This document shows, one piece after another, positions 17,107-25,906 of a stretch of 64,000 bases of DNA. Numbering within the stretch: the stretch's first letter is position 1; every line of letters starts with the position of its first letter. The DNA comes from Sphingomonadales bacterium UBA2369 (GTDB lineage: Bacteria; Pseudomonadota; Alphaproteobacteria; Sphingomonadales; Sphingomonadaceae): the NCBI GenBank assembly GCA_002344055.1, contig DDTH01000011.1, positions 239,712 through 303,711 on the forward strand. Reading direction: 5' to 3'. A program made the position numbers and the translations under genes. Below the pieces are notes generated by a model. The model did not search any database and was not told the DNA's origin. It saw nothing but the letters and a program-made list of their open reading frames with translations.

Positions 17107-17531
17107 GGAAAACGGAAACGATACATGTATGACTTCCAGCCACCCGGAACGTCGTAACGGTCAGCTGGAAGGGTCGAGACGCGAGACGCGCAGGCGCGTG
17201 CGGCCCCGAGCGCTATCGCAATGACATTGTCTACCTGCGCGCTGTTTGCGTCGGTCACGCCAGTTACCTGGACAACCTCGTGCGAGGTCGGGATGCCATC
17301 GCGGCTAACGTTCACACGGAGGGTTGTGACGATGGACCTTGCCGCCATCGAAGGCGGTCGCGTGCGCGCCGCGCATGGCTGGATCAAGCCGCCGATGTTG
17401 CGTGCAAGCTGCAGCCGAACCGGGTCGGGCGTGCCAGCTGCGGGCGTCGGGGAACTCGCGCCATCGACCGGTGGCTGCGCCGGCGCGAACAGGGTCCAGA
17501 GCCAAATTATGTGAAGGCTCACCGCTATCAT
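17103..17531 (-). CDS. Truncated second TolA: TM anchor plus TolA C-terminal domain
   Basis: A 142-residue protein. A short hydrophobic N-terminus (VSLHIIWLWTLFAP) leads almost directly into a copy of the C-terminal domain of the neighbouring TolA: QLARNIGGLIQPCAARTRPP, LRVNVSRDGIPTSHEVV, ARACASRVSTLPADRYDVPGGW and the final YRFRFP. The long proline-rich linker of TolA is absent. It starts in an ATGA overlap with tolA and ends in an ATGA overlap with tolB, so the operon spacing is retained after what appears to be a tandem duplication. The two cysteines of the domain (PCAAR, ACASR) are conserved. It could modulate TolA-TolB or TolA-Pal contacts; this is inference. Confidence 0.85.
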   Translation of the reverse strand: MIAVSLHIIWLWTLFAPAQPPVDGASSPTPAAGTPDPVRLQLARNIGGLIQPCAARTRPPSMAARSIVTTLRVNVSRDGIPTSHEVVQVTGVTDANSAQVDNVIAIALGAARACASRVSTLPADRYDVPGGWKSYMYRFRFP

Positions 17532-18453
17532 CCTGGAAACCGGAAACGATAGCGGAAGGTGCGCCAGCCGCCGGCGACATCGTAATGCTCGTCGGGAAGG
17601 GTCGCGATGCGCGAGGCGCAGGATCGGACGGCCCGCATGGCGATGGCGGTGACGTCGTCGACATAATCGTCGTTCTGGACGTTCACGCCGCTGGAGCTCA
17701 CCATGGTGTGGCCGGTCGGCACGCCATCGCGGGTGACCGTTACGCGCAGGTCCACCGAGATGCCGCGCGCAAAACCATTGGGCGGCTGCGCACGGGCGGC
17801 GCAGGGGGCGATCAGGCCGGAAATGTTGCGGGCGATCTGCTGCCGTTCGGCGCCCGACAATTGCGCGGGTGCGGCGGCAGGCGGACCGGCACGACGCGCG
17901 GGCGCCCCGCCACCGACATTACGGGCGACTTCGGCGAAGCTCGGACCCGCCGGGCCGGGGCGGGGTTGGGCCGGGCGCGGCTGGGCGGGCTGCCGCGCGG
18001 GGGGCGTAGGGCGCTGCGGCTGCGCGCGCGGCGGCTGGGTCTGCGCCTGGCGCTGGGGCTGGCGCGCGGGCGGTGTCGGAGTCGGCGCTGGCCGCACAGG
18101 AACGCGGTTCTGGGTCACGTCCGGGCGGCGGCGATCCGCGGTCTCGACCGGCGGGCGCACCGGCTCGGGCACGGGCGGCGTCACCGGAGCCGGGGTGGAG
18201 GCCTCAGCGCCGGAGGCCGCATCGGGCGACACTTCCTCGCCCATGACGGGCGCGGGCTCGGCAGAGGTGATGGGCGCGCTCGAGACCGGCCCGACCTCCT
18301 CGACGAACGACACTTCCATCGCCACCGGCTCGGGCGGTGGCGTCTCCTCGCGGTCGCGGGTGAGGATGTAGAGCAAGGCGGCGTGCGCCAGGATGGCGAT
18401 CGCGAAACCGGTCGCGTCGAGCTTGAAGCCGGGTTTGATCGCCGCCGTCGCCA

Positions 18454-18454
<1 letters not shown>
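17528..18454 (-). CDS. tolA: Cell envelope protein TolA
   Basis: A 308-residue protein with one N-terminal membrane helix (GFAIAILAHAALLYILT, about residues 15-31). The long periplasmic linker is rich in Pro, Ala, Arg and Gln rather than the Ala/Lys/Glu helix of enterobacterial TolA, and the C-terminal domain (residues 205-308) carries RQQIARNISGLIAPCAARAQPP and YRFRFPG. TolA links the TolQR motor in the inner membrane to TolB-Pal. Its start overlaps the tolR stop by one base (TGATG). The extra gene downstream repeats this C-terminal domain. Confidence 0.93.
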
Positions 18455-18897
<443 letters not shown>

Positions 18898-18910
18898 GAC
18901 GCGGCGTCCC

Positions 18911-19600
18911 TCATGCGTCATGCTCCAGTTCGCGGCTCAGCGTGCCGTGGAAGCCGTCGGCGAAGCGGCCGAGGCGCGCTTCCATGCGGTTGATGGCGTG
19001 GCTGAAGCGATTGTAGGCGATCACCGCCGGAATGGCGGCGAACAGGCCGATCGCGGTGGCGAAGAGCGCCTCCGCAATGCCCGGCGCGACCACGTCGAGC
19101 GAGGTGCTTTGCGCGCCGGCAATGTCGGTGAAGCTGCGCATGATGCCCCAGACCGTGCCGAACAGACCGACGAACGGCGCCACCGCGCCCACGGTGGCGA
19201 GGATGTTCAGGCGGTTGGAGAGCTTGTCGATCTCCGCCGCGACTGCCGCGCTGAGTGCCACGGCGAGGCGCGAGCGCGTGCCTTCCCGGTCGATCCTGCC
19301 CCGCCCCGCGGTCGAGCGCCGCCATTCCGCGATGCCGGCGGCGAGCACGCGCGCGCTGGGGAATTCCGCCTTGCCGCGCGCCTCGTGGAAGCGATCGATA
19401 TCGTCGCTCTTCCAGAAATCGCGTTCGAACCGCTCATTCTCGCGAACGAGCGTACGCATCTTCCACCATTGGGCGACGATGATCGCCCAGGTCCATATGC
19501 TGGCGATGAGCAGCCCGATCATCACCGCCTTCACGACGATGTCGGCCTCGAGGAACAGGGCCACCGGCGACATGCGGTCTACCGCTTCACCGGGACTCAC
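18911..19600 (-). CDS. tolQ: Tol-Pal motor subunit TolQ (MotA/TolQ/ExbB family)
   Basis: A 229-residue protein with three membrane helices: ADIVVKAVMIGLLIASIWTWAIIV, then LNILATVGAVAPFVGLFGTVWGIMRSF and the final GIAEALFATAIGLFAAIPAVIAYN. The second and third hold the conserved pore residues of the family. The chosen start is GTG 19600, whose bases overlap the stop of ybgC (GTGA); an ATG at 19573 is the alternative. It acts in the inner membrane with TolR to drive outer-membrane constriction at division. Confidence 0.95.
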   Translation of the reverse strand: MSPGEAVDRMSPVALFLEADIVVKAVMIGLLIASIWTWAIIVAQWWKMRTLVRENERFERDFWKSDDIDRFHEARGKAEFPSARVLAAGIAEWRRSTAGRGRIDREGTRSRLAVALSAAVAAEIDKLSNRLNILATVGAVAPFVGLFGTVWGIMRSFTDIAGAQSTSLDVVAPGIAEALFATAIGLFAAIPAVIAYNRFSHAINRMEARLGRFADGFHGTLSRELEHDA

Positions 19601-20070
19601 GATTGATTCTCCTCATTTTCCCCTTTCAGCAGCGGCTTGAACAGATCGAGCCATGCCTTCGGCTGCCGCTTCGGCCGCCCGTCCGGGGACAGGAATGCCG
19701 CGACGATTGTAGCATCGGCCAGCATTTCCTCCCCGCGCATGACTCGTTGATGAATGGTGGCGCTCGCCGCGCCCAGCGCTTCGAGATGGCTGACGATGAC
19801 GAGACCGTCCTCCAGCTTGGCGGGGCGGCGATATTTGATCCGCGCCTCGGCGACGACATAGACGCCCTCGCCCGCATCGAGCGCGCCGCGCTGATCGATG
19901 CCGATGGCGCGCAGCATGTCGGAGCGCGCCCGCTCCATGAACTTCAGATAATTGGCATAATAGACGATACCGGCCGCGTCCGTGTCCTCGAAATAGACGC
20001 GGATCGCGAAGCGGTGCTCATTCCCGGCAAAGGCGCCGGCATAAGGCGTGTCGGTTGCCCCGTCGCTCAT
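19597..20070 (-). CDS. ybgC: YbgC-type acyl-CoA thioesterase
   Basis: A 157-residue hot-dog fold protein starting at ATG 20070. The active-site block YFEDTDAAGIVYYANYLKFMERAR is the 4-hydroxybenzoyl-CoA thioesterase signature with catalytic Asp. It hydrolyses acyl-CoA thioesters in the cytosol and is the usual first gene of tol-pal operons. It couples to tolQ by a GTGA overlap. The mature N-terminus has a short 15-residue extension before the core. Confidence 0.94.
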   Translation of the reverse strand: MSDGATDTPYAGAFAGNEHRFAIRVYFEDTDAAGIVYYANYLKFMERARSDMLRAIGIDQRGALDAGEGVYVVAEARIKYRRPAKLEDGLVIVSHLEALGAASATIHQRVMRGEEMLADATIVAAFLSPDGRPKRQPKAWLDLFKPLLKGENEENQS

Positions 20071-20140
20071 GCCGCCCTCCCCTAAAGCAGGCGGATTCGC
20101 CGGGGCAAGGAAAAGCGGACGAGGCGAGCCGGGCAGCGGA

Positions 20141-21295
20141 TCAGCGCCGCCGGAAGGCCGCGATCTGCGTGCGGGCCAGGCGGATGAGGTCGCCCATCGC
20201 AATCGACATGTCAGCCGGATGCAGGCCCCAGCTGGGCGCGGGCTGGCCCATCAAGGCGATATCACCCGGAATGCGATCGGTGCGCGGGTCGGCGGGATCG
20301 GCATTCACGCGCACGGCGAGATAGCCGGACGGGCCGTCATTGACGCACCAGGCGGTGACGAGGCCGTAAGTGCGCACGAACGGCGCGGGCGGCGGGCCTT
20401 CCGACGACCATATGACCGCCGGACTGCCGCCCGCGGTGACGAAGGCGGAGGACCATGTCGAATCCATCAGCGCGGGGCCGCGCGCGAGCGTCGCCGGATT
20501 GACGCAGGCCGCGGTCATGCCGGGCACCGACCGGCCGTCGAGACCCGGTGAATCGCCGCGCCCGAACAGGCCGCCGGCGACGGGCGGCACCGCCTCACGG
20601 AAGGTCATGTAACTGACCACGCAGCCCGTCTGGCCCGCCTGCGTGCAGAGCGGGGTCGAGCGGAGCGAGCCGCCGACCACCTGACCTTCCGGCACCAGCA
20701 CGTTCCAGCCGATCAGATAGGCCGCGACCATGTCGCGCGCCTCCGGCTTGCCTTCAATCTCCTCCTGCAGCAGCCGCAGCAGATGAATGCTGCCCTGGCT
20801 GTGGCCGATCAGCAGGAAGGGACGGCCGCGCGAACGGCGCCGGAAGTCGCGGAAGGCGGCGAGCACGTCATTGTAAGCCAGCTCGATCGGGGCGCGAATG
20901 TCGCCGCCGGTAAGCGCCGTGCCGAGGCCCATGCCCGTCACCTGCCGGTACATCGGCGCATAGACGCGGCACAGGCCGCTGAACCGCGCCGCCTGCGAGC
21001 GGGCGGCATTCTGCTCGGCCGGACCCACCACCATGTCCGAATTCATCGTCGGTTCCATGTTGACGGTGGGATAGACGTAAAAGCAGTCGACCCGCGCATT
21101 GGCGGCAGGCCGGCTGGTGCTCGTCGCGCCGTAGCCGGCACCGCGAAGTTCGACCGTCTGCAGCGGTTCCGAGCAGGGGTCGGTGCGGCCCGGCAGGCAC
21201 AGCCACGCCGCATCCGGTGCATAATCCGGCGCGGCCGCCGGTGCGGGCTGGGCTTGCGCGGCGCCGGCGAGCGCGGCCAGAATCGTCAGGATCAT
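20141..21295 (-). CDS. DUF3089 alpha/beta-hydrolase, exported
   Basis: A 384-residue protein with a signal peptide (AAQA-Q) and a lipase-like core. DCFYVYPTVNMEP, the oxyanion region, and the nucleophile S166 in LLIGHSQGSIHLLRLL are as in DUF3089 proteins. The C-terminal half carries a conserved HPADMSI. The start ATG 21295 sits in a TGATG overlap with the ruvB stop (GTG at 21298 is possible). Substrate unknown; position between ruvB and ybgC is unusual within this cluster. Confidence 0.85.
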   Translation of the reverse strand: MILTILAALAGAAQAQPAPAAAPDYAPDAAWLCLPGRTDPCSEPLQTVELRGAGYGATSTSRPAANARVDCFYVYPTVNMEPTMNSDMVVGPAEQNAARSQAARFSGLCRVYAPMYRQVTGMGLGTALTGGDIRAPIELAYNDVLAAFRDFRRRSRGRPFLLIGHSQGSIHLLRLLQEEIEGKPEARDMVAAYLIGWNVLVPEGQVVGGSLRSTPLCTQAGQTGCVVSYMTFREAVPPVAGGLFGRGDSPGLDGRSVPGMTAACVNPATLARGPALMDSTWSSAFVTAGGSPAVIWSSEGPPPAPFVRTYGLVTAWCVNDGPSGYLAVRVNADPADPRTDRIPGDIALMGQPAPSWGLHPADMSIAMGDLIRLARTQIAAFRRR

Positions 21296-22341
21296 CACTT
21301 TCCCCCTTGGGTATCGAACAGGCCGCTCTGCCCGCCTGCGGGCTGCGGCAAGCCGAGATGCGCCCAGCCCGGCCCGTTCAGGCAGCGGCCGCGCGCGGTG
21401 CGGGCGATCAGGCCGAGCTGGATCATGTAAGGCTCGATCACATCCTCGATCGTGTCGCGCGGCTCGCTGAGGCCCGCCGCGAGCGTCTCCACGCCGACCG
21501 GGCCGCCGCGATAGATATCGGCGATCATATGCAGATAGCGCCGGTCCATCGCGTCGAGGCCGAGACTGTCCACCTCCAGTCGGTTCAAAGCCGCATCGGC
21601 GACCTGGGCGGTCACCAAAGCCTCGCCCGCGACATTGGCGAAATCGCGGACCCGGCGGAGCAGCCGCCCGGCGATGCGCGGTGTCCCCCGGGCGCGGCGG
21701 GCGATCTCGGCGGCGCCGTCGGGGGCGATGTCGAGCCGGAGCAGGCTGGCGGCGCGGCGGACGACCAGTTCCAGTTCGTCCACGGTGTAGAAATTCAGCC
21801 GCACCGGAATGCCGAAGCGGTCGCGCAAGGGCGTGGTCAGCAGCCCCTGCCGCGTGGTCGCGCCGACGAGCGTGAATTTCGGCAGATCGATCCGCACCGA
21901 ACGGGCCGACGGCCCCTCGCCGATCATGATATCGAGCGCGCGATCCTCCATCGCCGGATAGAGGATTTCCTCCACCGCGGGCGCGAGCCGGTGAATCTCG
22001 TCGATGAACAGGACGTCGCCATCCTCGAGATTGGTCAGGAGGGCCGCGAGGTCGCCCGATTTGGCGATCACCGGGCCGGACGTGGCGCGGAAGCCCACGC
22101 CCATTTCCCGCGCGACGATCTGCGCCAGCGTGGTCTTGCCCAGCCCCGGCGGGCCGAAGAAGAGGACATGGTCCAGCGCATCTTCGCGCGCTTTCGCGGC
22201 GGCAATGAACACCCGCAGATTCTCCCGCGCCGCCTTCTGCCCCACGAACTCGTCGAGCGACTTCGGGCGCAGCGCGGCGTCGATGTCTTCCGGCTGCCGG
22301 TCCGGCGTGGTGAGGCGGGCGGGGTCAGTCACAATGCTCAA
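21295..22341 (-). CDS. ruvB: Holliday junction branch-migration helicase RuvB
   Basis: A 348-residue AAA+ ATPase. Walker A is FFGPPGLGKTTLAQ, Walker B VLFIDEIHRL and sensor 1 VGATTRQGLLTTPLRDRF. The C-terminal winged-helix domain (LDAMDRRYLHMIADIYRGGPVGVETLAAGL, EDVIEPYMIQLGLI) binds DNA. It drives branch migration with RuvA. ATG 22341 overlaps the end of the GFA gene; a GTG at 22332 would give MTDPARL, the form seen in many relatives. Confidence 0.97.
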   Translation of the reverse strand: MSIVTDPARLTTPDRQPEDIDAALRPKSLDEFVGQKAARENLRVFIAAAKAREDALDHVLFFGPPGLGKTTLAQIVAREMGVGFRATSGPVIAKSGDLAALLTNLEDGDVLFIDEIHRLAPAVEEILYPAMEDRALDIMIGEGPSARSVRIDLPKFTLVGATTRQGLLTTPLRDRFGIPVRLNFYTVDELELVVRRAASLLRLDIAPDGAAEIARRARGTPRIAGRLLRRVRDFANVAGEALVTAQVADAALNRLEVDSLGLDAMDRRYLHMIADIYRGGPVGVETLAAGLSEPRDTIEDVIEPYMIQLGLIARTARGRCLNGPGWAHLGLPQPAGGQSGLFDTQGGK

Positions 22342-22720
22342 CCTTGTCGCCCAGGATCGCCACCCAATCGTGCTTGCGCTCCTCCCATACCGAGAACAGC
22401 GGCGCCGGGAAGGCGGGATCGGCGAACGTACCGATGGGAATGGCGATCAGATCGGGCAGACCACCGCCCTGATACCAGACTTCGGTGCCGCATTCGGGGC
22501 AGAAGTGGAACGCCGTGCATCCGCCGCTCTCGCCGACATGCGCCCATTCGCGCGATTGCCCTTCGAAGGTGACGTCGGCCTGGGCGAAGCGCGCCTGCGC
22601 GGCAAAGGCGCTGCCCGAGCGGCGCTTGCAGTCGAGGCAGTGGCAGACGGAGATGCGGACCGGATCGCCGGTCACGGTCGCGGACAATTGCCCGCAGCGG
22701 CATTCGGCGCGGCGATTCAT
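22325..22720 (-). CDS. GFA (glutathione-dependent formaldehyde-activating-like) zinc protein
   Basis: A 131-residue protein with the GFA-family zinc cysteines: CRCG near residues 8-11, CHCLDCKRRSGS near 26-35 and FCPECGTEVWY near 73-83. GFA/DUF636 proteins bind two zinc ions; a few are linked to glutathione-formaldehyde adducts, most are uncharacterised. It overlaps the ruvB start by 17 bases and starts in an ATGA overlap with the preceding 154-residue gene, so both are inserted between ruvA and ruvB in one transcript. Confidence 0.88.
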   Translation of the reverse strand: MNRRAECRCGQLSATVTGDPVRISVCHCLDCKRRSGSAFAAQARFAQADVTFEGQSREWAHVGESGGCTAFHFCPECGTEVWYQGGGLPDLIAIPIGTFADPAFPAPLFSVWEERKHDWVAILGDKVEHCD

Positions 22721-23181
22721 GGAGCGATGCCCGCCTTGGAAAGCCTCAGTCGCGCTGCTTCGAGAACATTCGCTTCGAAGCGATCCGGATGTCTCAGAGC
22801 GACAGCCTCGAAGGTCAGCTGAGGCAACTCCCGCTCGACAAGCATGTGGAAGCCCTCGCTGGCGGAAGCTTTCAGAATCAGATCAGCTACCGCTCGGACC
22901 TCCTTATCACGGCCAATTTTCTGCCGAGTGCGCGCAAGGCGGATCGTCTTGCCGCGTTCGTCAGTCAAAGTGTCTTCGAGCGCGTGGATGCTCTGCCACA
23001 CATCATACTCCAGCGTGCCGGGCGCTTCTGAAGGGAGGACCGAATAGAGCCGCCGCCTCGCCGCTTCGCGTACCTCGGCATTCTCTTGGCGACCCGCATT
23101 CGCGGCGATCTGCCGAAGCTTCTTCGGATCGTCGCACGTCGCTATGAATTCCAGAGAGCGTTTCGTCGCTGGATCGGTCAT
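22717..23181 (-). CDS. Conserved hypothetical protein between ruvA and ruvB
   Basis: A 154-residue soluble protein starting at ATG 23181, with GGGAG seven bases upstream. It is mostly helical and charged (RQIAANAGRQENAEVREAARRRL, DERGKTIRLARTRQKIGRDKEV) and ends with VALRHPDRFEANVLEAARLRLSKAG. No domain is recognised. The tight packing, ten bases after ruvA and ATGA-coupled to the GFA gene, suggests expression with the Holliday junction genes, but no functional link is established. The repeated helical Arg/Lys pattern would suit nucleic-acid or protein contacts. Confidence 0.75.
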   Translation of the reverse strand: MTDPATKRSLEFIATCDDPKKLRQIAANAGRQENAEVREAARRRLYSVLPSEAPGTLEYDVWQSIHALEDTLTDERGKTIRLARTRQKIGRDKEVRAVADLILKASASEGFHMLVERELPQLTFEAVALRHPDRFEANVLEAARLRLSKAGIAP

Positions 23182-23191
23182 CGTTGCTCCC

Positions 23192-23782
23192 TCACTTCGC
23201 CGCCTTCCGCAGCGCCAGCCGGACCAGCGCATCCAGGCTCGCATCGCCGCCTAGCTCATCATTCGCCGCGTTGACGGCGGCGTTGGCTTCGGCGGGCCTG
23301 AAGCCGAGGCCGAGCAAGGCCGAGACGGCGTCGGCGCCGGTGCCGCGCGGGGCGGGGGTGCCGGCGGGGCCGAGGGCGACGCCGCCGGCCTTGTCCTTCA
23401 GTTCGTTGACGATGCGGGCGGCGAGCTTGGGGCCGACGCCGTTGGCGCGGGCGACCATCGCAGCGTCCGCCGACGCGACGGCGCGGTGGAGTTCGTCGGG
23501 CGGGAGGACGGAGAGGATGGCGAGAGCGACTTTGCCGCCGACGCCCTGCACGTTGGTGAGCAAGCGGAACCAGTCGCGCTCGCCTGCCGAGCTAAACGCG
23601 AAAAGCGTCCAGGCATCCTCGCGCACCTGCAATTCGGTGTAGAGCATCACCTGGCCGCCGACCGCGCCGATCGCCTCCAAAGTCCGGGCCGAGGCCTGCA
23701 CCTGATAGCCCACACCGCCCACGTCGATCACCGCATGATCGGCGGCGGTTTCGGCGAGGAGTCCGGTGAGGCGGGCGATCAT
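23192..23782 (-). CDS. ruvA: Holliday junction DNA-binding subunit RuvA
   Basis: A 196-residue protein with the three RuvA domains: the N-terminal OB fold (MIARLTGLLAE, VIDVGGVGYQVQAS, LYTELQVREDAWTLFAFSS), two helix-hairpin-helix motifs (LTNVQGVGGKVALAIL, RANGVGPKLAARIVNELK) and the C-terminal three-helix domain that contacts RuvB (VSALLGLGFRPAEANAAVNA). It binds the junction as a tetramer and stimulates RuvB. Confidence 0.97.
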   Translation of the reverse strand: MIARLTGLLAETAADHAVIDVGGVGYQVQASARTLEAIGAVGGQVMLYTELQVREDAWTLFAFSSAGERDWFRLLTNVQGVGGKVALAILSVLPPDELHRAVASADAAMVARANGVGPKLAARIVNELKDKAGGVALGPAGTPAPRGTGADAVSALLGLGFRPAEANAAVNAANDELGGDASLDALVRLALRKAAK

Positions 23783-24135
23783 GGCGATTGCCTAGCAAAG
23801 ATGCCGGGTGGCGGGGAGAGTCTGCGGAAGGTTCCCTGAGTCACGAATGTCACGAGAGTCACACGGAATCGCGGGGGGTTTCGGAACTTTCGGGGGATCA
23901 GGCGAGCGATGGCACGGGCGTTTCCGGGCGCAACCGGGGGTCGATTCGGGAGGCTCCAGCAGGGCATCGGCCGACTAGAACATATTTGGAACGAGTAGGA
24001 AAGTTTCCGCAATGTGCCGGGATTGAGAGCACATCAACACCGTCTTGGCTGAGCTTGTCGAAGCCCTGTCCTGCCTGCCCTTTACGAAAGAAGAAGGACA
24101 GCCGTTGACCTGCGGTCGCCTTCGGCTCGACAAGC
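23783..24135. other. Non-coding spacer between ruvC and ruvA with repeats
   Basis: About 350 bases without a credible gene. Near ruvA it has CGGAAGGTTCCCTGAG (from about 23825), then GTCACGAATGTCACGAGAGTCAC, in which GTCAC occurs three times. Next to ruvC lies the inverted repeat described separately. The remainder shows no clear ribosome site with an open frame on either strand. Confidence 0.6.
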
Positions 24136-24138
24136 TCA
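24050..24138. repeat. REP-like inverted repeat (GAGCTTGTCGAAGCC type)
   Basis: TGAGCTTGTCGAAGCC at 24050-24065 is matched in inverse by GGCTCGACAAGCTCA at 24124-24138, with an inner complementary pair (CTGTCCT, AGGACAG). The right arm overlaps the ruvC stop codon. Related arms occur at 44372-44455. The element resembles the dispersed palindromic repeats common between genes of sphingomonads. Confidence 0.7.
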
Positions 24139-24621
24139 GGGAAGACGGGTCCTGGTCGCAAGATGATGGGCGTGGGTGATGGCGACGGCGAGGGCGTCGG
24201 CGGCATCCTCGCCATTGATCTTCACGCCGGGGAGCAGGCGCGAGACCATCGCCTGGATCTGCCCCTTGTCCGCATTGCCGGTGCCGACCACGGCCTTCTT
24301 CACGAGCCGCGCGGCATATTCGGCCGGGTCCAGCCCCGCCTTCGCGCAGGCCAGCAAGACGACGCCGCGGGCCTGGCCGAGCTTCAGCGTGGATTGCGGA
24401 TTGGCGTTGACGAACACTTCCTCGACCGCCGCCGTGGCCGGGGCATGCGCGGCGATGATCTCGGCCAGCCCGGCATCCAGTGCGGCCAGCCGCGCCGGCA
24501 GCGCCATCTTCGCGTCGGTCGCGATGCGGCCATTGGCCAGATGCGAGAGCCGGTTCCCCTCCGCCCGGATTACGCCCCAGCCGGTCGTGCCGAGGCCGGG
24601 ATCGAGGCCGAGGATGATCAT
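24136..24621 (-). CDS. ruvC: Holliday junction endonuclease RuvC
   Basis: A 161-residue nuclease starting at ATG 24621 (MIILGLDPG), the family's usual length; a longer in-frame extension upstream reads through a repeat and is rejected. The active site begins with the Asp of GLDPGLGTTGWG, continues with Glu in VEEVFVNANPQSTLKLGQARG, and ends with INGEDAADALAVAITHAHH. It resolves Holliday junctions symmetrically. It lies upstream of ruvA in the expected yebC-ruvC-ruvA order. Confidence 0.96.
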   Translation of the reverse strand: MIILGLDPGLGTTGWGVIRAEGNRLSHLANGRIATDAKMALPARLAALDAGLAEIIAAHAPATAAVEEVFVNANPQSTLKLGQARGVVLLACAKAGLDPAEYAARLVKKAVVGTGNADKGQIQAMVSRLLPGVKINGEDAADALAVAITHAHHLATRTRLP

Positions 24622-24665
24622 GAGGAGGAGAAGTCTTTCACGCGAAAGCACAAAGGAAAAGAGTC

Positions 24666-24820
24666 GTTCACGCGGAGGCGCGGAGGAGAAGAAAGGAGAG
24701 GCGCTGAGGGCGGGGGCGGCGCCCATCGGGCGCGCTTGCAATCGAAGGCTTCAAAGCGCTTCGCGCAGCTACACCGAACCTCTCCGCGCCCCATCTTCTC
24801 CTCCGCGCCTCCGCGTGAAC
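24666..24820. repeat. 27-bp perfect inverted repeat between yebC and ruvC
   Basis: The arms at 24666-24692 and 24794-24820 are exact reverse complements over 27 bases, starting GTTCACGCGGAGGCG and ending CCTCCGCGTGAAC. They are 101 bases apart. A diverged partial copy of the left arm (TTTCACGCGAAAGCACAAAGG) lies at about 24636-24656. The pair could fold into a long cruciform and fills the spacer between the two genes. Confidence 0.8.
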
Positions 24821-24838
24821 AATCCTTTTTCCCCTTAG

Positions 24839-25582
24839 CTAGGCGAGCCTCTCCATCACCTCGTCGGCGATGTCGTAATTGCCCCAGACGGTCTGGACGT
24901 CGTCGTCATCCTCGAGCGCGTCGATCAGCTTGAGGAGGGTCCCCGCCTCGCCTTCGCTGACCGACACTTCGGTCTGCGGGCGCCAGGCGAGCTTCACGCT
25001 TTCCGGCTCGCCGAGCGCGGCTTCCAGCGCCTTGGCGACGCCGTGCAACTCCTCGACGCTCGTCCAGATTTCGTGGCCATCCTCGCTGCTCGACACATCG
25101 TCCGCGCCGGCGTCGATCGCGGCTTCCAGCACATCGTCGGCCGAGCCGGCCTTGGCCGGGAACTCGATCAGGCCCATCCGGTCGAAGCCGTGGCTGACCG
25201 AGCCGGGCGCGCCCATATTGCCGCCATTCTTGGAGAAGGCGGTGCGTACGTTGGTGACGGTGCGGTTGCGATTGTCGGTCAGCGCCTCGACGATCAAGGA
25301 CACGCCGCCGGGGCCGAAGCCCTCGTAGCGCAATTCCTCATAATCCTCGCCGCCCGCCGCCGAGGCCTTATCAATGGCGCGCTGGATATTGTCCTTCGGC
25401 ATGGACTGCGCCTTGGCCGCGAGCACGGCGCCGCGCAGGCGGGCGTTCATGTCCGGATCGGGCGCGCCCATCTTGGCCGCGACGGTGATTTCGCGGCTGA
25501 GCTTGGAAAACATCGCCGAGCGCTTTTTGTCCTGCGCGCCCTTGCGATGCATGATGTTCTTGAATTTGCTGTGACCGGCCAT
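24839..25582 (-). CDS. yebC: YebC/PmpR family translational/transcriptional regulator
   Basis: A 247-residue protein beginning MAGHSKFKNIMHRKGAQDKK, the invariant start of the family, and carrying the three YebC domains (PKDNIQRAIDKA, YEGFGPGGVSLIVEALTDNRNRT). Members were long described as DNA-binding regulators and several are now known to relieve ribosome stalling at proline stretches. It is the first gene of the cluster reading toward ruvC-ruvA-ruvB. Confidence 0.95.
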   Translation of the reverse strand: MAGHSKFKNIMHRKGAQDKKRSAMFSKLSREITVAAKMGAPDPDMNARLRGAVLAAKAQSMPKDNIQRAIDKASAAGGEDYEELRYEGFGPGGVSLIVEALTDNRNRTVTNVRTAFSKNGGNMGAPGSVSHGFDRMGLIEFPAKAGSADDVLEAAIDAGADDVSSSEDGHEIWTSVEELHGVAKALEAALGEPESVKLAWRPQTEVSVSEGEAGTLLKLIDALEDDDDVQTVWGNYDIADEVMERLA

Positions 25583-25741
25583 CGCCGCCCGCTTCCTCTT
25601 CGATCTTTCGGGATTTCGGCCCCATTGGCCGCAGAGTCACAAGAACGCAACGCCAGGATGAGACAGTTTGTCGGTAACACGTGCTTAAGCCACAGCGTGT
25701 TTCATGCTAAGGTCCGAGTCGCTTGGGGGAGGAACAGCCGT

Positions 25742-25906
25742 ATGGAGTCGGATTTCCGCTACTATTCGCGACGCGCGCAGGAGGAGAATCTGCGCGCCCG
25801 CAAGGCCGTCACCAATGCCGCGCGTGACCGACACCTCGAGCTTGCCAGCATTTTCGCCATGAAGGCCGAACAGCGCGCCGTCGATCTGGTCGCGCTCGCG
25901 CGTTAG
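25742..25906 (+). CDS. Small helical protein (54 residues)
   Basis: ATG 25742 is preceded by GGGGGAGG. The product is a single charged, amphipathic helical stretch (RRAQEENLRARKAVTNAARDRHLELA, then AMKAEQRAVDLVALAR) with no signal or membrane segment. The type, a 50-60 residue protein with an ARDxHLELA motif, recurs in sphingomonads but has no known function. Its stop overlaps the convergent neighbour by four bases. Confidence 0.65.
   Translation: MESDFRYYSRRAQEENLRARKAVTNAARDRHLELASIFAMKAEQRAVDLVALAR

Noticed and set aside
24136..24741. Longer RuvC start at 24741
   Set aside because: The extra residues translate an inverted repeat and precede the invariant GLDPG start.
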